A stretch of 43,500 bases of DNA from Adiantum capillus-veneris. Lineage: Eukaryota; Streptophyta; Polypodiopsida; Polypodiales; Pteridaceae. The notes beneath the pieces are model-generated. The model saw nothing but the letters and a program-made list of their open reading frames with translations, was not told where the DNA came from and did not search any database. Where the stretch lies: positions 124,398,817-124,442,316 of the forward strand of contig CM043958.1 of NCBI GenBank assembly GCA_014529385.2, in the 5' to 3' direction. The position numbers and the translations under genes are program-made. Positions 20,930-31,549 of this stretch are shown one piece after another; position 1 is the stretch's first letter; each line of letters opens with the position of its first letter.

Positions 20930-22003
20930 AGCTACGCTTCACAGTAGTTTACTTTCCTGGGAAAAATTCGGCAGAGTTTCCCCTGTAAACTGACCTCTGA
21001 ACCAATATCAACCTGTCAAATGAACCAAGAAAGCTTCAGATCCTGCAAAAATTTTGGCAGACTCTCCTTTGTAAAATGGCTCTGGTGTACTAAAAAACAG
21101 ACCAAAAAACAGCTCAAAAAACACTGTCTCTCTAACACTGTAAGCTGCGGGTAAACCTGTCCTGCACTTGTACTGTCTCTCACTGTCCTATAAGCATAGA
21201 CTGTGACAATGCCTCAAAGGCAGTAAAGCAAAGATGCAATCCCAACTGTCTAACTCACAGTCAATACATCCTAACTGCCTATCTAAGGGTGCTCGAGGGA
21301 TCACTCCAAGACCTGTATCACCGAAAGGATCTCAACATTCGAGAATCCCCCAGCTCAATAAAACCTCACTCGACCCTCAACAAAGGCTGTAGTAAATCTG
21401 ACAATACATAGACTTCCCACAAAATCATACATCCACAAATTTCCCACTATATGTTGTAACCGCTACGACGGTTGTTTGCTGCGTGACTCACGGCCATCAA
21501 ACCCTCAACAAACATACATCATCTCTGACAATACATCCCATGTGGAAGTACCTGCAATGTCAGGATGAAATTTGGAATATCAAGAAGCAAACACGAGCTA
21601 CCTGATGAACTAGTGGATGTCGCCTACAGTCTGTGTGTAGATGCGCACGTGTCGTATGTGACACGCCTCCAAGAACTGTGAGCCGTCCTTCGATGTGTAG
21701 ACAGCCACAAATCAACACTCTGTGAGTGCCGATATCCTCAAAACCTGCAGTCGTAGGCCGAAACCCCAAATTTGCAGAGTCGGATCCGCACCCCGCTGAG
21801 ACCACGTAGTCGAAAATGGCCTGCGCAGAGCTTTGTCGAAGCCGAACGGTGGCCAAGATGACCTCAGAATGAAACTCTGAGAACATCAAGGCCTTCGGGA
21901 CCTCCCACAAGATTTGGGGCCGTGTCTTCGCCTGTCGAATCTCACACCAATCTGAGCAGGTGAATCTGGCTACCTGCAAATGCTACCCCGAGCCTCGATC
22001 TAA
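20930..22003 (-). other. Untranslated leader of the copia element
   Basis: About 1.07 kb between the primer site and the gag start, long for an element of this size. It contains an open stretch of 139 codons at 21560-21979 (entered separately). Confidence 0.7.
21560..21979 (-). CDS. Leader ORF of the copia element, unknown (139 aa)
   Basis: Open from ATG at 21979, only 25 bp after the primer binding site, to a stop at 21560. The protein has cysteines (positions 8, 12 and others) and histidines but no motif I recognise. It precedes gag by about 630 bp. It could be a chance open stretch in the leader, an upstream ORF that regulates gag translation, or a family-specific protein. Sequence alone does not decide. 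Its survival without stops while gag has two is mildly suggestive. Confidence 0.3.
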   Translation of the reverse strand: MQVARFTCSDWCEIRQAKTRPQILWEVPKALMFSEFHSEVILATVRLRQSSAQAIFDYVVSAGCGSDSANLGFRPTTAGFEDIGTHRVLICGCLHIEGRLTVLGGVSHTTRAHLHTDCRRHPLVHQVARVCFLIFQISS

Positions 22004-22015
22004 GCTCTGATACCA
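22004..22015 (-). other. Primer binding site (initiator Met tRNA)
   Basis: On the minus strand this reads TGGTATCAGAGC exactly, two bases inside the 5' LTR. It is the standard plant initiator-methionine tRNA complement. Confidence 0.95.
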
Positions 22016-22017
22016 GT

Positions 22018-22210
22018 TGAAGGAGTACGAGCGGAAGTGCGACGCTAGAGAGAGTGCGAGAAGAAGAGCACGACAATATGGTGAACTCACTCTAATATAA
22101 TGTGTAGAGCATAGTGAGTTCTTATTAGGTTTGTTACAAAAGAATATATGTACATACCTGGCGGCCCGCCCACTTACCTGGGCGACCACATTGGGCTTTA
22201 TACCCCAACA
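22018..22210 (-). repeat. 5' LTR of the copia element (193 bp)
   Basis: TG...CA ends, paired with 16680-16872 with nine mismatches. The TTGAG target duplication follows at 22211-22215. Confidence 0.95.
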
Positions 22211-22215
22211 TTGAG

Positions 22216-22820
22216 ATAGGTTTAGAAGCACATTTTTATATCCTAACTCTTGTTCCCCTTTTGTCTTCCCATATTAAATGATTAGTCTAATATGAGGAGA
22301 TCATTTGGTAAAGTTAGATGTTATATTTTATGGCAGTAACAGAATCCATTAACAATTGTTCTCAGTCCCCGTTTCCCACAATGCATTGCTTATAATACCG
22401 TTTTCCAAAGAAAAGCATACACTTTCCATCAAATTGTGCTGAGGACAATGATGTTATACAAGCCTTCTAGTGACCTCTGTCTTCCACCATTGCATCCACA
22501 GTATCCACCTTCACTATGACATTGGTGCCCACATTAAATATGTCCCCTTTAAAGAGGACCTTTTGGTATGTCTTTATTTCCAAACAGTGGAAGTACTCCT
22601 CTGTAATGTTCCAAACCTTCTTTAGATAAGTTTTCTCTTCACTATAAGTGCATCTATTCTTTGATATTGCAATCCCCTTGAGAAGAAAATTTCTAGTGCA
22701 CGGTGAATTGCTTCCATATTTTAATAGATCACTCTACATCGATTTAGCCTTTTCAATTGAAGACACAACCAATAGCCCGTCCATATGTGACGGAGAGCAA
22801 TCATGTGATGTAGCATTTGC
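22216..22820. other. Unassigned DNA between copia element and Tnp2-like gene
   Basis: The first 25 bp continue the interrupted 104-bp tandem repeat. The rest has no clear coding content, though the C-terminal part of the Tnp2-like gene or its 3' end may extend into it. Confidence 0.5.
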
Positions 22821-25446
22821 TTATACTGAGCTGCTCTGAGAAAGACTCAATGCAGAATGTAGGTCCTTCAAAAACCTTTCAAGAGGTAAGAGATTGTCAC
22901 TATCACCATAGATATCCTTAAAAGCTCTTGTGAAGAACATTCTCAAATAAAACTTTCCAAATGAAGCTTCATCTTCCATGTTATTTGTTTTGATGGAGCT
23001 GTATGCCTTTACAAGATGCTCAAATGTGTAACACCAAAAGCGATCATGCAACCCATGGCGCAAGACATCATCAAGAATCTCACAATTACCTATAAACAAG
23101 TTATCAAGAGATTACTCTCCTAAACAAATATATCAAACTTATTGTTAACTAATCAAGATATACATACCAGCTACATGTTCTAGAGGTGATGAGTTTGCAC
23201 AAAATATTTCTTCATTTCGAAATCTCCATTAGTGTAGCAATGTCTTTACAACTTCTATGTCTTTCATAGACCATCCATGATCGCTACTATGGTTGTAGAA
23301 GCTATGTGCAATGTCAATTAACAAAAATCCCAAAACATGCATTTCAGAAGGAATGACACTAACAACTCTCAAAACATATGGTAGACACCATCAGATGAAC
23401 TTTTGGTTCTCCTCTCCCTTGAAGATTGCAAAGTAGATGCTTGGGGAGTAGGCCAACGTCCATATTGAATGGAGGTAGGTGATGTCTTTTTAACAACACA
23501 CACAACATCATTGATTTCTTTCTTCAGAGGAGCCTCAACACTTTCAAATAAATGTGAGATATATTTCTTGAATACATTCAATGATAACATATGCATTGCG
23601 TCGTAGACTAAATCTAGAGAGAGATCAAATCCATATAGATCATATACTCTCCAGAGTATGGACTCTCCTGAGAGGACAACTTCTTTCCATGTTGCTTCCT
23701 TTTCTTTGTATGTGCAACTTTGTTTAGCTACATCGAGAGCTTTTGTCATCTCCTCTATTCTCCTCTTTGAAGGTGGATATCTAGCTTGTCAGCAATTTTC
23801 ATTATAGATGTATCACCCCTCTTTTGATCCTATACCAGGTGATACTAGAGTTTCTTGAGGTTTTTGATGCCTGCAAAACTCTTGTCCTCCATTCTTGAAG
23901 AGACCTATTTTGCAATGTGTCAGATGGTCTCCTATAACCATCATGAACATAGCGTGTATCATACATAGCTTTGAAAGACCTTGTTGATTGGCACCAAAGA
24001 TCCTCTCTATGGGATAGTCATACAACACCTCCACAACATTTAGATATAGACCTTCCAACTCATCTATCAAAGGTTCCAAAAATGCCCCAAAAAATTCACC
24101 AGAAACCATCATAATTTTCTTGCAACTTTGAGGGATAAACAAAACTAGCAAGATATCAATGGAAGAATTGATTCCTAGATTCAACACCATGACCTCTACT
24201 ACCCCACAACTCTTTTGGGTTGTCTGTGATGTCTGAAATCCATCCCAATGTAGTAGCAATGCTACATTTCGACGATCACCCTATTCACATGGCCACCCAA
24301 AAAATAAGCTTGGTTTGAAATCATGAGGTCTTTCAAAAAAAACAACAAAGTGATGCTTCTATGTATGTTTTGTAGGCTTGTTTGGCACACAATGTCCTCT
24401 TTACACTCGATGCAGACAAAGTTGTACTCTTCTCCCACAACATTTTGAAGAGCTTTATAACGTCTATTGGTAGGAAAAGTAGTGTAAGACTTATTGCAAA
24501 GAGGATTAGAGTAGACAACCGGCAGCTCATAAGATGCTGATGGATCCCAAAAGTCCTTGACTTCCTGGAAATTTTTTCCGTCCCAAAAACCAACAATGCT
24601 TCTTTGGTTTCTAATTGCGTCTCCCTTGAGCCATATCTCTTTGTGCCTCCATAAACATAGTAGCTCATGGCAATAGGAGCTTTAGTTGAGGCCCGATGGG
24701 AATGTAGTCAAAGGAAATCATTTATTTCCTTGCTTTGGCACAAGCTGGACACTTCACGTAGCATTCCAAGCAATCACGTTTAAGCCTCGATGACAATGAT
24801 CCACCTTCACATGTGAACTTCAGAACCTCTCCTGTAAAGTTGTCCTCATTGCTTGGTTGAAGAAGCTTGGGTGGATGCTTGGCTACATCACTACCTATGC
24901 AGATGCAATAGCGTAAGGAAGAAACCATGCCAAGACCTTCAAGCATGGTTTGCAATTGATCCCAACAAGCCGGAATTTGAATCCCTCCAAGGTCACCTTT
25001 CCCAAGTCTCTAAATAGGATTCGAAGCATTTTATCTTGCACACCTATTGGTAGTTTATGTTTATCCCATAAATTTTGGAGCTCTAGTATCCTCTCACAAC
25101 TAGCTCCAGAATAGAGGAGAAGATTGTTTTTCTTCATTCTCACTATTAGACATTGGCTCATCAATAATGTCATTGCCATCACCATCAACCTCAGAGACTT
25201 GAGCATGATGTTCATCATTCTCTTCTGTATTTCCTTTTGAATCTAGTGGAGAAGATAAACCAAAACTATTTTTGAATCTTTCAAAGTTATGTGCCAAAAC
25301 TTGATGGCAATAATAAGTTGATGCATGAGCTTGTCTACCACCTGCTCAATACATGTTACATGTGCACCATGGATTTCTTTGAGAATTGTTGGGGTTCTTG
25401 CCTTCTCCCATGGCTCGAATAGGTGTTGCATTATGGGGTCGATCAA
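22821..25446 (-). pseudogene. Degraded Tnp2-family transposase-like gene
   Basis: Successive open pieces on the minus strand are colinear with a Tnp2-type transposase. They run from an acidic N-terminal part (25100-25297) through LYSGASCERILELQ, a cysteine cluster (CLECYVKCPAC, near 24730), EPLIDELEGLY followed by GDHLTHCKIGLFKNGG (23813-24259) and LYGFDLSLDLVYDAMHM (23369-23749) to DVLRHGLHDRFWCYTFEHLV (22821-23099). Known Tnp2-like proteins share the pattern of a ..PL.DEL.. segment, a GD.PA.CK.G segment, D.MH and a YWCY.FE.LVR.Y-like end. Frameshifts and stops separate every piece. No terminal inverted repeats were found, so the element's limits are unknown. Its 5' end is duplicated at 1754-2152. 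Confidence 0.6.
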
Positions 25447-27043
25447 TGTGTTCGGCTAGATGGTTAATTGCTCTACTATCACTTAGGTCATTGGCAAGAT
25501 CTAGTCTTTGTTCTGAATCCATTTTTTGTTTTTTGCTAATGGAAGGATGGAGATCTCCTAGAGCATCTTGTTGTTTGTGGTGGTGATAAAAGATACGCTT
25601 GGTTACAAGGCACCAACCATTGTTGTAATGCTTGCAAAGATAATTGCATCACACCTCCATAACTGTCCAAGAAAAATAACTAGCCATGTTTGTATTATTC
25701 ATTAAGCTACAACAGAACACACTCTAAGAGAAATAAACTTTAACTTCACAAGAAGTAAATGATCTCATAAAAACATTTTTCTATTTCCAATACAAAGGCT
25801 AGTACACGAAATAGTTAGTTGGAATCTACTAGGGCTTTTCATAAGTACAAAGTTGTTTTGCGGCTGGAATGAGACGGATTATCATACTCATTCTATAGTG
25901 CATCAATGATAAAGGCATGTTTCCACCTCCATAGTGGGTCACTTTGTGATATTTGATTAGACCTAACTTTTCTTTTGCCAACACTAAGTTTAAATTTCCA
26001 TCTCGATGAACCAAATCGTCAAGAAAAATCTTGTGTATATTCCAAAAAAAAATTCCCCTTAGAAAAAAACTTATATCTTATTTCTGGCCATAACACTTTT
26101 ATCTCCAAAGATTGCAGAAGATCTTGGCAATATTGTGATGCTAGATCTTCTCGCAACTCACGAGAAAATGTTCGTAAAAAGAAAGCTCGTTCTTCATCTT
26201 TTTGAACCCCACTGGACAAGTGATTTTGAAGAGACATTTTGAACTAGCAACCAAAGAACAATCAAAAGAATAGTACGGATTTTAAATATTAACATCTTTA
26301 ACAATCAAAATATTAGCATCTTTAACACAAAGCCATTAGCATCTTTAACACATGGCAAACAATCACCGCAAAATAATGTGACATCCAGGGAGGCCTCTCC
26401 CACTTTCAAGATCACAAGGCAACAACTACAAAAGGATAAAAAAGAGCCAATGAGCTAGACATGACATGAATTCTATACATGCATTGGCGTGCTTTTATTC
26501 TGGAGATGTGCAAGGAGCTTGGGGTTAGAGTATAAACTCATAGCTACGAGGAGGTGATTGGTGCAATAATCAAGTCTGCACATTTTTATCTATGCCAACA
26601 AAATTTAGTGTAGAAACCTTCAAAGTCAATCATGATCGAAAAAAGCCGTTTAGTGTAATCCCGCTTACAAATTTTGAGATTTACCTCACATTTTAAATTT
26701 GAAAGTGAAAAGTCCTTTAAAATATATAAAAATTTAGTAAGAAAACCTTTAAATTTAGTCAATTTACCTCTAATGTTCTCATACCTAGGTTTTGCAAAGA
26801 CAATGCCAAGCAGTGTTCGAGAAATATTATTTTTCCAAACATACAAAATTCCTTTCCTTGAGTTTGCCAAGAGGAAATTTTAGGATAATAGGTTTACTTT
26901 TCGGCTTTTAACACTTCTTTTTCCCTTGCCCTCCAACAGAAAAGGGCACGATATTAAGCCAAGACAATTTTTTGTCGAACACTGACATTGTCATTGCCAA
27001 GCTATAAAAAAAAGGAAGGTTTTTTTGTTTTGTTTTTTTTTTT
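25447..27043. other. Non-coding duplicated DNA
   Basis: Counterpart of 2153-3770. AT-rich with no recognisable gene. Confidence 0.55.
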
Positions 27044-27079
27044 TGGGTGGTGGGGGGGGGGGGGGGGGGGGGGGGGGGG
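27020..27079. repeat. Poly-T / poly-G homopolymer tract (block B)
   Basis: T-rich run followed by about 28 consecutive G (27052-27079), longer than in block A. Confidence 0.9.
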
Positions 27080-27319
27080 AGAGGGCGGGCTTGGGAAAAG
27101 ATAGGTTCGCTTTATCCAAAGCTTGTTCAAAGTTAAAAATGGCCGACTCAAATTTGGGCGAGAAGGTTCTCAAGCCAATTCAAATTATGGAATTTTTAGT
27201 TATCGGACTTCAATTATCCCTCTCAAAGTTAGAGTTAGCTCATATGCGTGTGAAAAGCTCCCAAAAGCAGGGCACGATTTATAGGACTCGCTTTTAAAGA
27301 AAGATTAAAAGAAGAAGAT

Positions 27320-27567
27320 TTGAGGCGCAATCGGCAGCAGGAGCCGGCGCAGCAGCTGGCTGCGAAAGACGACGAGGAAAAAGATTACTTTAAAGAAAAA
27401 GATTAAAAGATAACCGGTCGCTGGACTAAGAGCTATGGGGATTCAGGTTTGCGCAGCGTTGAGCGTGATCAGTTGGCAATGCAGTATAATAAGGCGCCCT
27501 TCAGTCGACTGCACAATCAATAGCCCCTCCTCTGTGCTGCAGTTCTGCGTGCACCGTGCAGGCAGGT

Positions 27568-27573
<6 letters not shown>
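27320..27573. other. Block B segment absent from block A
   Basis: After the shared GGAGCCGGCGCAGCAGCTGG, block B carries roughly 190 bp with higher GC and no open frame before rejoining at the CT tract. Block A has instead a short G-rich stretch. It is either a deletion in A or an insertion in B. Confidence 0.6.

Positions 27574-27604
<31 letters not shown>
27574..27604. repeat. (CT)n microsatellite
   Basis: About 15 repeats; counterpart of 4120-4194. Confidence 0.9.
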
Positions 27605-27607
<3 letters not shown>

Positions 27608-27751
27608 CGGGTGATTTTTGGGTGGCGGGAGGCTAAGATTGAACAATTAGTTACTTGACCTTTCTCTTTAGTACGACTTCAGACGTTGATGCCCTACCCA
27701 CAAATAAGTAAAATAAATCCCTAAAAGCCAAAATAAACAATGGGTTTATAT

Positions 27752-27969
27752 CGGGCAATTTACTTGAGATGCCGTACCTCTAACACCCTCTTTGCAACTC
27801 ATAGTGTACACAAATAGTGAGATCAAGTCGATGAAGAAGCTACCATGGACAACCCAGTAGCGGGCAATTTACTTGAAATGCCATACCTCTAACACCCTCT
27901 TTGCAACTCAAAGTGTACAGAAATAGTGAGACCAAGTCGATGAAGAAGCTACCATGGACACCCCAGTAG
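27752..27969. repeat. 109-bp tandem duplication in block B
   Basis: Two units (27752-27860 and 27861-27969) begin CGGGCAATTTACTTGA and end CCATGGACA.CCCAGTAG, with only a few mismatches. Block A has just the two ends of one unit joined at a shared TACC (near 4418). Confidence 0.85.
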
Positions 27970-28252
27970 CAATCTCAAGTTTTTACCTTAGAAGAATGCC
28001 ATTTTGAGCATCGGTCGCCTTTAGAAAATCATGTCCATACTCCAAGATAAAGAACTGGTGAACACATCCTATCCATGACCTCATCAACAACTTTTCAATT
28101 GAGCTAGTGTTTCCATCTTTCGCTATCCATGGTAGCAAAAGTGATTCTCTCTCGTGCTATTTAGCCCCAAGGGCCGATTGCCCTATTTCAGCCTCTTCAC
28201 TCCAAAGTAAGCAGGTGCCTCCTATCTTGTCCATTTTTGGTAGCCAACCAAT

Positions 28253-28298
<46 letters not shown>

Positions 28299-29053
28299 CA
28301 CACCCCTACTTTCCCTATTTTTGGCAAACCAAGCTCCCATATTCTTAGAGGACTCCTACACCTATAAAAGCAAACAAGGTGCCCAGGTCTTGGGGAGATG
28401 TTGCAAGGTGTAATGGACAAGAAGCGGGAGAGTTCCGCTTCCAGATGCATTGGCCCAATAGACTTGTGCCCCTTCCCTACGCCAGAGAGAAGGCTCTAGC
28501 TCTTTTTATAAACGTTTTAACAAGAGGCCTCTGGCCCAAAAGCACTTGCTATGAAAAGCTTTGGCACCAAAAGCACTAAACCCAAAATCTTGCCACTATC
28601 TGGGTAGTTTCATAAAACGGCGGTTGTTGTATTGCACTGAACCCCAACATTCTAGCACTGTTAGGTAGTTTACATAAAACTGCGGGGCGGTTCATTACTC
28701 AATAGAAAATTTGTTGATTCAGGTGAGGGTTAATTTGAGTTCTAGAAAATAATTTAATGAAATGCTTAAAAGCCAGATGTTGCAATGTCGACTTCTTGCA
28801 TATGTTTTTTTGGTGCATAAGCCAATTTTTTGTGCAATGAAGTTCATTATGCATTGAAATTCTTACAAAATCATAGAAATCCATGTTCCTGTGTAGCAAA
28901 TGTATACATGTCAAAAATCAAAGAGAGCATTCCATCAAAAGTAAATTTTACGATTTAAACACTTTCTTTTGATCATAATGAGTTGGTTGGAGCTAACTCA
29001 ATGAGGATAATTCAATTTTGCAATGATCTTTTGAGTTAGTGCGAACATCTACT
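27970..29053. other. Non-coding duplicated DNA
   Basis: Counterpart of 4430-5518. It contains the (CT)n tract at 28257-28296 and the two imperfect roughly 60-bp units at 28578-28695. No gene seen. Confidence 0.55.
28257..28296. repeat. (CT)n microsatellite
   Basis: About 20 repeats; counterpart of 4717-4766. Confidence 0.95.
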
Positions 29054-29062
29054 TAAAATGAA

Positions 29063-29526
29063 GGGAAAATTACCAAAATACCCCTCTTATTTATGGAAAT
29101 TCCCAAAATATCCCTCTAATTTCAAAAATTTCTAGAATACCCTTGTATCTACTTTGGTTGGATTGTTTAAGTTTTTTTAATCTTTATTTCTTTTTTATAA
29201 TTGAGATCCGTTTTTGCATGCTAAGCATGTAATTTGCCACAAATTACCTCACAAAAAAAGCAATTATGTGTAAAGATAATTAAGCAATTCATCTCCAAAG
29301 CCTGCATAATCAGCTCAAATTTTGGATTTAGCATCTTACATTGATAAGCAATGAGTCTTCTTATGAAAAGCTACAAATTTTTTAATCTTTGGAGAAATTT
29401 AATTTTACAACCAAGGGTATTTTGGGAATTTATGACAAAATATTGGGGGTGTTTTGGGAATTTTTGAAACTTGAGGGGTATTTTGAGAATTTCCACAAAT
29501 TAGAGGGGTGTTTTGGTAATTTTCCC
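29063..29526. mobile_element. Mutator-type MITE (464 bp), block B
   Basis: Same GGGAAAATTACC...GGTAATTTTCCC ends and the same TAAAATGAA duplication (29054-29062 and 29527-29535) as 5528-6025. It is 34 bp shorter, mostly from the loss of one internal repeat of the right arm near 29415. It was present before the segmental duplication. Confidence 0.85.
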
Positions 29527-29535
29527 TAAAATGAA

Positions 29536-30067
29536 ATGGTGCATTGGCACTTGGTAGCGTGATTTGCAATTTTTGCCTCTCCGTAGGCAAATGGCATCTT
29601 TATATGCCTTCAACCTACCACTTTTTTTTTATAAATACTCATTTGTTAGTACATAAAACAAAATTTCATTCAAACCATTCACTCAATGATGTAACGATGT
29701 TCATTAAAAAACGATCATCACACACTAATAACGATCATCCATCCACGGGAACATTTCCGTAAGACTCCTTAAAAAAAAAAAAAAACAAAACAAAAAATCC
29801 AAAAATCATTTTGTGGAATTTTTGGCTCCAACTAACTAAGCCGAGCCTCGAGACCCATGGTGACCTTAGGGATGGGAGAGACGGATTTGATGGAGTGTTT
29901 GTGTGGTGTGCAATTGCTAGTGGTTAAGCAAGTGGGCAAGGGCGTGCACCTCAAGAGGTAAGCAAAGGATGTGTAGCAACAATGGCGGACATCATCCCCA
30001 ACAGTGTACAATGGAGACAGTCAACACAAATCATTTGATGATACACACATCATCTTAAGTTGGGAGC
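29536..30067. other. Non-coding duplicated DNA
   Basis: Counterpart of 6035-6469 with an extra ~115 bp at 29632-29747. In block A this is missing between two ATA-sharing points. Confidence 0.5.
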
Positions 30068-30252
30068 ATCAAATTTGCTTGGGGATAGGCTTAATGAGAC
30101 CTCTTTTAATGGTCAAGTCCATGATTTCGTCAACTAGGGCTCGGTTAGCCATTCTTGTGATTGAAGACTTAAGATCACCTCAAAATTCCTTGAAAAATTC
30201 AGTACTCAACCCATCCCAACCGAGGGACCTCTCTTTGCCCAAGGCTTGCAGG
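30068..30252 (-). pseudogene. LINE reverse-transcriptase fragment (block B)
   Basis: On the minus strand from about 30252 the stretch reads ALGKERSLGWDGLSTEFFKE, then a stop, then KSSITRMANRALVDE, and ends with GLIKPIPKQ before another stop. This resembles the opening of plant L1-type RT domains (G.DG...EF...FW ... GLI.LIPK). Only this roughly 60-residue piece is recognisable. The block A copy is at 6470-6650. Confidence 0.55.
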
Positions 30253-30954
30253 TGAGGGAGCATTCACCTAAGGTGAGGGAGCATTCACCTATATAGACGT
30301 TCTCATATATGTTGTCAAGTGCTTTGAAGCTTTTAGTTACTATGTAGCATAAGTCTAGAGCTACACTTGCTATACAATTACTATTTAGAAACTAGTCTCT
30401 TCTACTTCCAATTACCAAGTGCTTTGACTAACTATATACCAAATGCATAGACGTTATGGATTTGCTAGTTGCATATAGAAATACTTTACTTACTACATGG
30501 CAAATTTGTGAGATGTAGGACATTACTAGTTCCATCTAGCAATTACGCTATAAAAATTGTTGATTTGCTACTTTTATGTAGGAAATCGATCAAACGTCTT
30601 AAAATTTGTCGTATGGTAACATGTCCAAAGCTCCTTGTGTGAAGATGTTGCCGGAGAGGTGGGGCATGGGCTACAACGGCCAGCCAGCCACTTGCCTACC
30701 AAAAAGGGAATGAGACACGTAGGATCTCACCCCTTTAGGATTCTCTTTGGCTCGTCGGCTGCACTGGTTGTGCTCGTGCTAAGAGAAGCGCAAACATTTC
30801 AGCATGTTGATGTAGGGTAGCCGACTTGCAGACATGAGGTCAATCTCTCTCCCTCACTCTCTCTCCCTCTCTCTTCGTCCTTTTTGTGGAGGTATAAAAC
30901 CTTCCAGCAGTGATTGCGATAGCAAAGAGGGGTGTGATATTGTGTGTCTAGCAC
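30253..30954. other. Duplicated DNA up to the CACTA insertion point
   Basis: Counterpart of 6651-7321. It carries a 22-bp local tandem duplication (GTGAGGGAGCATTCACCTA, 30252-30295) and a degenerate CT tract at 30842-30875. No gene seen. Confidence 0.5.
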
Positions 30955-31195
30955 TACTACAAGAGGTTGTGTGCTCTTGTGACGCTGTTAGCGACGGAAA
31001 TACTCTGGGTTTTTATAACCTTCGGCGTCGCTAATAGCGTCGCTACGAGAGCGTCGCTATATGCGTCGCTATATAGAGACGCTCATAGCGACGGTTATAG
31101 CGACCTTTACACAGAAGTCTATAGCGACGCTACAGAGACATAAATAGCGACCGTTATAGCGACGCCCGAGAGAATTTTTTTTTTGGTGACAGGGC
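30955..31195. promoter_or_regulatory. CACTA left terminal and subterminal repeats
   Basis: After the 12-bp terminal repeat, roughly a dozen copies of TAGCGACG or its inverse CGTCGCTA occur within 240 bp, some with one mismatch. In En/Spm such subterminal motifs bind the small transposase protein (TNPA) and hold the ends together. By analogy these should be the binding sites for this family's accessory protein. A short T-run and a palindrome (CAGGGCATTGAATGCCCTG, 31194-31212) end the region. Confidence 0.8.
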
Positions 31196-31549
31196 ATTGA
31201 ATGCCCTGCCACCCATCAACCATATTGTACTTGATTCACTTTTTTAAAAAAGTGCAAGGGTAGATAATAGACCCAAAATAGTCACCCACAAGACGCATTG
31301 TTTGCAAAATTGACAAGCGTAAAATTGACAATTGTACACATCATAGGAAAAATGAATTGATTGGCAAATGTAATAATGAAAAATTGTACAACATCATAGG
31401 CATAAAGAATTGATTGGCAAAATGAACTGCGGTGACAAAATGTAATAATATACATGGTTCAAAAAGACGTATAAAATCCGTCTCATGATACATAAGCTAT
31501 GAGAAACCCTAAACTAATGCTATCTAGCTACGGCTTAAACTGACGTCGT
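31196..31549. other. CACTA non-coding 3' region
   Basis: Downstream of the second gene. AT-rich, no open frame, with repeated CATAGG...AATTGATTGGCAAA stretches at 31343-31362 and 31397-31422. Confidence 0.6.

Larger units (their letters stand above)
16680..22210 (-). mobile_element. Copia (Tork/Tnt1-like) LTR retrotransposon, nearly complete
   Basis: 5531 bp with 193-bp LTRs at both ends, an initiator-Met tRNA primer site, a polypurine tract and one long gag-pol frame in the copia order protease, integrase, RT, RNase H. The 5-bp target duplication TTGAG lies at 16675-16679 and 22211-22215. The two LTRs differ at 9 of 193 positions by my count (about 95% identity), so the insertion is moderately recent. 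Motifs such as LSQTEYIDKVLQRFNM and GSLMYAMIATRPDIAFAVG resemble the Tnt1/Tork lineage. Three in-frame TAG codons inactivate the polyprotein. Confidence 0.95.
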
